Assembly (NCBI GenBank): GCA_011330545.1
Contig: DRQI01000522.1
Coordinates: 1 to 5,106 of the forward strand
DNA from: Flavobacteriia bacterium
Lineage (GTDB): Bacteria; Bacteroidota; Bacteroidia; Flavobacteriales; Flavobacteriaceae
DNA: 5,106 nucleotides
Direction: 5' to 3'
Shown: positions 1 through 5,106 of the stretch, one piece after another
How positions within the stretch are numbered: position 1 is the first letter of the stretch
How the letters are laid out: each line of letters opens with the position of its first letter
The notes under the pieces: model-generated
Told to the model about the DNA's origin: nothing
The model's input: the letters and a program-made list of their open reading frames with translations, nothing else
The model's database searches: none
Made by a program: the position numbers and the translations under genes

Positions 1-63
1 AGTTTTATGTCTCTAAATTAAAAATGGCCGCAAAAAAATAAAAAACAGTAATAATATTTTCTT

Positions 64-1152
64 ATGATAAAACAAGCCACATCCATACTAAAAGGACATT
101 CTTTAACCTATTGGAGAATAGCCCAAGTTTTTGTTGCGGCAGTTGGTTTAGGTATCCTCTTACTGTTGATTTTTTTACCCGAAATCGGAATTCATGCTTT
201 TTGGAATGTTTTAATCCCAATAGCCCCAATACTCTTTGTAGTAGCTGTGGGGCTATGGAGAAATACATGTCCGTTAGCTTCCACCTCTCTTATTTCCAAT
301 CATTTACATTTTTCTAAAAAGAAAAGGCTAAAAGTAAAACAGCGGGGAAGGTTACAATTGATATCCGTTATTTTATTACTTGTAATCATTCCGTTACGCC
401 ATACTATTTTTAATACGAGTGGCCACGCTACCGCATTAATTCTTACCCTATTAGCACTGATTGCTTTCTATGTGGGCCACAGGTACCATTGGAAAAGCGC
501 TTGGTGTTCAAGCCTATGCCCGATACATCCGGTAGAAAAACTTTATGGTAAAAAAAGTGCATTTGAATTGCCAAATGCACATTGCAAATTGTGTGTAAAC
601 TGTGTGAGTCCCTGTCCGGATTCTACAAAACCTTCAAAAAATCCTATCAAAAAGAAAAGAAGGCTCAACGCTAATATTGCCGAAGTGTTGATGGTTGGCG
701 GGTTTCCCGGATTTATATGGGGCTGGTTTCAGGTTCCTGACTATACTCATGGAGAAGGTTGGAAACACCTGATGATTACCTATGCTTATCCAATAGTAGC
801 CATGGCCTTTACCCTGATTGTATTTCTTATCCTAAAAAAGATGATTGCCAAAAAAAATAAGGCAATACTCGTTAACCTATTTGCCACAGCAGCAGTATCA
901 ATATATTACTGGTACCGCTTTCCGGCCTTAATAGGATTTGGCATGTTTCACCAAGACGGCATGTTAGTAGACCTTAGTCAGATGTTACCCGATTGGTTTC
1001 CCGTACTATTGCAATTTTCTACAACGCTATTTTTTAGTTGGTGGATTATTTTTAATAAAAAAGAAACGGCTTCATGGGTCATTAGGCCACCTTATGCAAA
1101 CCAAAGAAAATCGATTCCTAAATTTAATAGTATTACCAATAAATCTTTTTGA
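64..1152 (+). CDS. Polytopic membrane protein with a ferredoxin-type [4Fe-4S] motif (NapH/NosR/CcoG-like)
   Basis: A 362-residue integral membrane protein, likely an electron-transfer component of the inner membrane. Hydrophobic segments lie at about residues 17-38, 46-65, 97-115, 121-138, 236-257, 267-283 and 312-330, with a possible extra one at 205-222. Between the fourth and later segments is a basic, presumably cytoplasmic loop. It carries C174-x2-C177-x2-C180-x3-C184-P, the classic ligand pattern for one [4Fe-4S] cluster. Just before it is a C148-x3-C152-P motif (WCSSLCP), reminiscent of the CxxxCP motifs of NapH and NosR. A further C69-P follows the second segment. Only one full four-cysteine set is present, whereas typical polyferredoxins have two. 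The ATG at 64 is the first in frame and leads directly into the first membrane segment. The gene probably shares a transcript with the gene starting at 1173. Its redox partner is unknown; the membrane iron-sulfur reading is well supported, the exact subfamily is not. Confidence 0.8.
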   Translation: MIKQATSILKGHSLTYWRIAQVFVAAVGLGILLLLIFLPEIGIHAFWNVLIPIAPILFVVAVGLWRNTCPLASTSLISNHLHFSKKKRLKVKQRGRLQLISVILLLVIIPLRHTIFNTSGHATALILTLLALIAFYVGHRYHWKSAWCSSLCPIHPVEKLYGKKSAFELPNAHCKLCVNCVSPCPDSTKPSKNPIKKKRRLNANIAEVLMVGGFPGFIWGWFQVPDYTHGEGWKHLMITYAYPIVAMAFTLIVFLILKKMIAKKNKAILVNLFATAAVSIYYWYRFPALIGFGMFHQDGMLVDLSQMLPDWFPVLLQFSTTLFFSWWIIFNKKETASWVIRPPYANQRKSIPKFNSITNKSF

Positions 1153-1172
1153 AAAAATTCAGTAACAAAACA

Positions 1173-2081
1173 ATGAAAAAAATTAAAATTATAATTATAC
1201 TCATTCTTTTGGGAGGTTTGTCTTGGTATTTATTCATAAAGCCTGAAGATTATATCGTTAGGTTTACCGCAAAAACATCACCGGGAGCTATCTTTACGGA
1301 AGTTGAAAAATGGAATTCGATACATCAGAAAACAGATACGTTTTCATTTAAAATAAGGTCGAAAAAAACGTTTTCTGCAATAGATGAAACAATAATTAAA
1401 AATGGAGAACCTTATGATTTCAATTGGAAGTTTACGTCTATCAATGATTCTATTACAAAAGTGGTTGTAGGCATTACCCAAAAAAATAAATCTATTTCCA
1501 ATCGTTTAAAAATCCCTTTTCTGAATACCAATATAGAAAAAATGGCCATCGCCACGGTGCGTGATTTTAAAAATGGTATTGATAATCAACTAAAATATAA
1601 GTATAAGGTTGCCGTTGCCGGAATTGATACAATACCCAAAAGAACCTACGCCTATCTTGAATTTAAAAATATTAAAATTGATAAAAAAGCCGAGCAAATG
1701 ATGAAATATAACAATAGGCTTTTACAAATTATCAATAAATACGAAATTAAGAAAGGCAAACATCCTTTTTTGGTTATTAAAAAATGGGATTTAGATGCGA
1801 ATACCATTGATTTTCGGTTTTGTTTTCCTGTAAAAAACTTAGATTCTACAAAATTGTATAAGGATATTAAGTTTGACGAACTAGCGCCCAAAAGGGCATT
1901 GAAAGCCATTTATAACGGAAATTATATGACCTCAGATAAAGGCTGGTTTGCTTTATATGAATATGCCAAGAGGCATGCCATTGATATTGAATATACGCCG
2001 GTTGAAATTTTTTATGATAATCCGTTCTACGGAGGTGACGAATTAACTTGGAAAACAGCCGTGTTTATGCCCCTAAAATAA
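1173..2081 (+). CDS. Membrane-anchored SRPBCC-like / GyrI-like (AraC effector-binding) domain protein
   Basis: A 302-residue protein when started at the ATG at 1173. A TTG at 1149 would add eight residues and overlap the previous stop codon. The ATG is preferred because the lysine-flanked hydrophobic anchor (about residues 5-22) then sits at the very N-terminus. The remainder should lie outside the inner membrane if the anchor is not cleaved. Residues about 27-145 resemble an SRPBCC (START/polyketide-cyclase-like) fold, with a 'W.SI' motif near residue 47 and a run of beta-strand-like segments. Residues about 155-302 resemble the GyrI-like effector-binding domain: DFRFCFPV (213-220), LKAIYNGNY (243-251), W258 with LYEYAKRH, PVEIFYDNP (276-284) and a C-terminal VFMPLK. 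GyrI-like domains generally bind small amphipathic ligands, but no DNA-binding domain is present here. The gene follows the iron-sulfur membrane protein by 20 bp, so co-expression is likely. The GyrI-like call is firmer than the SRPBCC one, and the biological role is unknown. Confidence 0.75.
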   Translation: MKKIKIIIILILLGGLSWYLFIKPEDYIVRFTAKTSPGAIFTEVEKWNSIHQKTDTFSFKIRSKKTFSAIDETIIKNGEPYDFNWKFTSINDSITKVVVGITQKNKSISNRLKIPFLNTNIEKMAIATVRDFKNGIDNQLKYKYKVAVAGIDTIPKRTYAYLEFKNIKIDKKAEQMMKYNNRLLQIINKYEIKKGKHPFLVIKKWDLDANTIDFRFCFPVKNLDSTKLYKDIKFDELAPKRALKAIYNGNYMTSDKGWFALYEYAKRHAIDIEYTPVEIFYDNPFYGGDELTWKTAVFMPLK

Positions 2082-2208
2082 AAATACTTATATTTATAAA
2101 TGCAATTCTGGCGAATAAACATTTAGAGAAGCGCATGGTGTAAAAGTATTAGAAATCAGATTGCTAACGGCAATTATTACAACACACAACTATAAAAAAC
2201 AGAAGAAT

Positions 2209-3654
2209 ATGACTTTTAAAAAACCCACTTTAACGTTTTGGCAAATATGGAATATGAATGTTGGGTTTTTTGGAATTCAATTTAGTTTTGGCTTACAACA
2301 AACAGCTATCAATCCGATTTTTTCATTTTTAGGGGCGCATGCTGCCGACTTGCCCTTATTAAACCTTGCAGGCCCCGTAACAGGCTTGTTAATTCAACCG
2401 CTAATCGGTGCCATTTCTGATAAAACTTGGTCGCCACGGTGGGGAAGGAGAAAACCCTTTTTTTTAATAGGAGCTATCGTAGCGAGTTTATGTCTTTTTG
2501 TATTTCCTTTTAGCTCACATTTGTGGTTTGCCGTTGGCTTATTATGGATTTTAGACGCTGCAAACAATACGGCAATGGAACCATATCGGGCATTTATAGG
2601 AGATAAATTACCCGAAGAACAACTCACCTATGGGTTTCAAATGCAAAGTTTATTTGTAGGTGCCGGTATCACCATTGCAAACTTTTCGATATTTCTATTT
2701 CAAGATTGGTTTAGCGTTCCGCCTGTTGAAAATGCAAGTCTCTGTACTACAGGTACCGAAGTAGTAGCTGCCATTCCCCAATGGGTATATTATTCATTCT
2801 TTTTAGGTGCTGTTGCATCTATTGGAACGGTATTGTGGTCTGTAATGAAAACCCCCGAAATACCACCGTCAGAAGAAGAATTGGCATTTATAAAAAAACG
2901 GAAAGAAACCAATTCTCTTTCCACCCGAATTTTTGAACCCTTTATCGAAATTTACCACGCCATTGGCGTAATGCCGAAATTTATGTGGAAATTAGCGAGT
3001 GTATACCTATTTCAATGGTTTGCCTTATTTGTCTACTGGCAATTTATTACACCCATGCTCAGAGCCAGCCTTTACGGAATCACGAATGCCGATACCGAAA
3101 AATTTGACTCGATAATGGAAGCCTGCAAAGCAGGGGCTACCATTAGTGCTACCGACCTGTCATTTGCACAAAATATTCAATTATTGTCAGAACAAGCCTT
3201 GGCACAAACCGGATTGATGAATGGTACCTACAATTTAGTGACCATGCTTGTTGCCCTGGCATTGGTGCCTTTTGCAAAAAAATACAGTTCTAAAAATGTA
3301 TATGTCTTGAGTTTATTAGTAACCGGAATTGCCATGCTGAGTATGCCCTATATAACCGATCAATATATGTTATTGTTACCGATGGTGTTATTTGGTATCG
3401 GTTGGGCAGCTATGATGGGTATTCCGTATGCCATGGTATCAGAAGTTATCCCCGAAGAAAGGCGCGGCGTCTATATGGGTATTGTAAATATGATGATTGT
3501 GATTCCTATGGGAATTCAAACCCTTTCCTTCGGATTTATCATTAAACACATTTTAAATAATAGTGCTATAAATGCCATATTATTTGGAGGCGTATTTTTT
3601 ATCATTGCATCAGTTCTTGCCCTTCGGTTGAATACTGAATCAGAAAAGGTATAA
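2209..3654 (+). CDS. MFS sugar transporter, SLC45/GPH-like
   Basis: A 481-residue major facilitator with about 12 predicted membrane helices, probably a cation-coupled importer of a small sugar or glycoside at the inner membrane. The start is the ATG at 2209, preceded by a purine-rich AGAAG. A TTG at 2161 in the same frame would add 16 polar residues without family resemblance. The MFS motif A between helices 2 and 3 is clear: G67, S70-D71, then GRRKPFFLIG at 79-88, with the RWGRRKP form typical of SLC45 and GPH-type sugar transporters. Also visible are LDAANNTAMEPYRAFIGD (115-132), which resembles the conserved helix 4 region with P125, R127 and A128, and IPEERRG (414-420) in the C-terminal half. 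The helix 5-6 loop is enlarged (about 167-190), and a charged central loop lies at about 215-250. A periplasmic loop of roughly 50 residues occupies about 288-338. The gene lies 230 bp upstream of a cytoplasmic glycoside hydrolase, which supports sugar import; the substrate is not evident. Confidence 0.87.
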   Translation: MTFKKPTLTFWQIWNMNVGFFGIQFSFGLQQTAINPIFSFLGAHAADLPLLNLAGPVTGLLIQPLIGAISDKTWSPRWGRRKPFFLIGAIVASLCLFVFPFSSHLWFAVGLLWILDAANNTAMEPYRAFIGDKLPEEQLTYGFQMQSLFVGAGITIANFSIFLFQDWFSVPPVENASLCTTGTEVVAAIPQWVYYSFFLGAVASIGTVLWSVMKTPEIPPSEEELAFIKKRKETNSLSTRIFEPFIEIYHAIGVMPKFMWKLASVYLFQWFALFVYWQFITPMLRASLYGITNADTEKFDSIMEACKAGATISATDLSFAQNIQLLSEQALAQTGLMNGTYNLVTMLVALALVPFAKKYSSKNVYVLSLLVTGIAMLSMPYITDQYMLLLPMVLFGIGWAAMMGIPYAMVSEVIPEERRGVYMGIVNMMIVIPMGIQTLSFGFIIKHILNNSAINAILFGGVFFIIASVLALRLNTESEKV

Positions 3655-3884
3655 AAATTTTGAGTTTGTAACCTGTAGCGCATTTATATAAAATCACGTT
3701 TAAAGGAATGATTTTAGAAAGACAAACGCTTAGGTTGCGGTTGTAAAATTGTATCGAGAATCAGGCTTTGGCAACTTATAAAGGCTCTCAACAAGATACT
3801 CCTTTGTCGTGTTACTATTGAAGCAACGTGTTTTTCAGACTTAGTAATCAGTTATAATTATATTGAGTAGGTAAATTTATATAC
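3655..3884. other. Spacer between transporter and hydrolase genes, no supported gene
   Basis: This 230 bp AT-rich stretch separates the transporter stop from the hydrolase start. All three forward frames are broken by stops or lack a usable start. No full Bacteroidota-type promoter (TTG, about 19 bases, TAnnTTTG) was found; the closest -7-like element is TAAATTTA at 3872-3879, without a TTG at the right distance. The gap is large enough to hold an independent promoter for the hydrolase, so the two genes need not share a transcript. The only structure seen is the inverted repeat listed separately. Confidence 0.5.
3689..3716. repeat. 8-bp perfect inverted repeat downstream of the transporter gene
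   Basis: TAAAATCA at 3689-3696 is matched by its exact reverse complement TGATTTTA at 3709-3716, across a 12-base loop. It begins 35 bp after the transporter stop codon. The stem is AT-rich and lacks a following T-run, so it is a poor intrinsic terminator. It could be a dyad bound by a regulator, a weak RNA hairpin, or chance in AT-rich sequence. Confidence 0.3.
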
Positions 3885-5106
3885 ATGAATAAAGAGATTG
3901 AACAAAAAGCAATGGATGTCCTTGCTAAAAATTGGCAAGGCGGTTTTACCATTCCCTGCCAAGGGTTATACCCGTTTCAATGGAATTGGGATTCAGGTTT
4001 TATCGCCATCGGGTGGGCACATTTCGATATTGCTAAAGCGAAAAGAGAAATAACAACTTTTCTCGCTGCCCAATGGGAGAACGGCTTTTTGCCGCATATT
4101 GTTTTTCATCACGAGGCAGACACCTATTTCCCGGGGCCTGATTTTCACTGTGCCGAACTACACCCAAAGGCTTCAAAAAAGTATAAAACTACCGGTTTAA
4201 CACAACCGCGGTATTGGGTTTTGTACTGAAAGAATTGTATCGAATAGCAAAAGATAAAAAAGATATGTTGCGTTTTATTAAAAGCAACATAGACAAGGTC
4301 TATAACAATCACCGGTATTTTTATGAACAGCGCGACCCACATCGTGAAGGCTTGGTTTACATTTATCACAATTGGGAATCCGGAACCGATAATTCGCCCA
4401 TGTGGGATAAAATTTTTGAAACCATAGATGCTCCCGAATATAGTTTTGAGAGGCGTGATACAACCCATGTCGACCCTGCACAAAGGCCGTCTAAAAGAGA
4501 ATATGACCATTATTTGTATATCTTAAATATCGCTAAAAAATACCGCTATAATGATGAGAAAATAGCCCAACATTCCCCTTTTTTAGTGCAAGACCCGTTA
4601 TTTAATGCCGTACTAATAAAATCAAATGAAGCCCTTATCGAGTTGTATACATTGATAGGAAATGAAGACGAAAAAATTCACATCTTGTCTAAATGGCAAG
4701 ATAGAGCCAAACGCCGTTATAACGAAAAATTATTTGATAGTGATTTAGGAGCCTACATACATTATGATTTAAAGGCAGAAAAACCAATTGAGATGTTGAG
4801 TTCATCTTCGTTTACCGCTTTATTTGCCAATATTCCCGATACAAAAAGAGCTGCCGTTTTAAAGAAGGTATTGCAATCTAAATTTGGAGGCCAAGGCTAC
4901 TATCTTTGTGCATCATTTGACCCGGCGAATGTTAATTTTAATCCGAAAAAATACTGGAGGGGCCCGGTTTGGATAAACTTGAATTGGATACTTTATTACG
5001 GATTGAAAAATTATGGTTTCAACGCCTTGGCAGAAAATATAAAAAACGATAGCATCGAATTGGTAAAGAAAGTAGGATTTTATGAATATTTCGACCCGAG
5101 AAAAGA
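3885..5106 (+). pseudogene. GH63/MGH1-like (alpha/alpha)6 glycoside hydrolase, frameshifted and cut by the window edge
   Basis: Predicted cytoplasmic glycosidase without a signal peptide. Restoring one base near 4209-4210 gives about 407 residues, nearly full length for the mannosylglycerate/glucosylglycerate hydrolase type (roughly 420-450). Family hallmarks are visible: WNWDSGF (33-39), WENGFLPHI (64-71), GLTQP(P) (104-109), NWESGTDNSP (163-172), YWRGPVWINLNW (357-368) and GFYEYFDP (398-405). By analogy with GH63, D169 in the SGxDNSP motif would be the general acid and E401 in GFYEYF the general base. As read, frame 1 ends at TGA 4227-4229 after 114 residues. From 4211 the protein continues in the -1 frame, without a stop, to position 5106. 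The break falls inside the conserved TQPP segment: CCGCGGTATTGG reads correctly if it were CCGCCGGTATTGG. The family is clear; the substrate (glucosylglycerate, mannosylglycerate or another alpha-glycoside) is inference. If the lost base is a sequencing error, the gene is intact. Confidence 0.85.

Noticed and set aside
1652..1909. Reverse-strand open frame of 85 codons
   Set aside because: It is antisense to the GyrI-like domain, which is well supported on the + strand, and resembles no protein family.
2092..2101. Palindrome ATTTATAAAT after the second gene as a possible terminator
   Set aside because: A 10-base all-A/T palindrome without a GC stem is expected by chance in sequence this AT-rich.
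2161..2208. TTG-initiated N-terminal extension of the MFS transporter
   Set aside because: The extra 16 residues are polar and unlike the family, and the ATG at 2209 has a purine-rich AGAAG just upstream and begins at the usual point before helix 1.
3708..3746. Tiny ORF MILERQTLRLRL, similar to the N-terminus of GNAT acetyltransferases, as a possible gene remnant
   Set aside because: Only 12 codons match, and none of the three downstream frames continues with recognisable GNAT sequence. Chance similarity is likely.
4175..4181. A consensus -1 slippery heptamer, A AAA AAG, in the correct frame upstream of the hydrolase frameshift, suggesting programmed frameshifting
   Set aside because: A -1 slip there would read GTA then TAA (4184-4186) and terminate at once. 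The conserved protein also continues in the 0-frame through GLTQP, so the frame change must occur after about 4205.
4145..4510. Reverse-strand open frame of 121 codons, and another nested at 4278-4481
   Set aside because: Both lie antisense to the conserved hydrolase coding sequence, and their translations show no recognisable domain. They are shadows.

Overview
The window is AT-rich with A-tract-rich spacers, lacks strong Shine-Dalgarno sites, and carries protein families common in Bacteroidota. This suggests a flavobacterium-like member of Bacteroidota. That placement comes from composition and family flavour, not from a marker gene. All convincing genes lie on the + strand.

Region 1 (64-2081) is a tight two-gene unit. 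The first gene encodes a polytopic membrane protein with a ferredoxin-type [4Fe-4S] cysteine motif, broadly like NapH/NosR/CcoG-type electron-transfer proteins. The second, starting 20 bp after the first gene's stop, encodes a membrane-anchored protein with an SRPBCC-like N-terminal part and a GyrI-like (AraC effector-binding) C-terminal domain. Nothing in the sequence ties the pair to a particular redox pathway.

Region 2 (2209-5106) looks like a small sugar-uptake and hydrolysis module. It holds an MFS transporter of the SLC45/GPH-like sugar group, a 230 bp spacer, and a cytoplasmic glycoside hydrolase of the GH63/MGH1-like (alpha/alpha)6 type that runs off the right edge. The likely logic is import of an intact small glycoside followed by hydrolysis inside the cell. 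The substrate cannot be read from the sequence.

The main anomaly is a single-base frameshift in the hydrolase gene near 4209-4210. The upstream frame stops at 4227-4229, while the rest of the conserved enzyme, including its catalytic motifs, continues in the -1 frame to the end of the window. It is either a recent lesion or a sequencing error. A consensus slippery heptamer 25 bp upstream cannot rescue it. I found no RNA genes, CRISPR arrays, insertion sequences or convincing promoters, and no clear case for a novel system.
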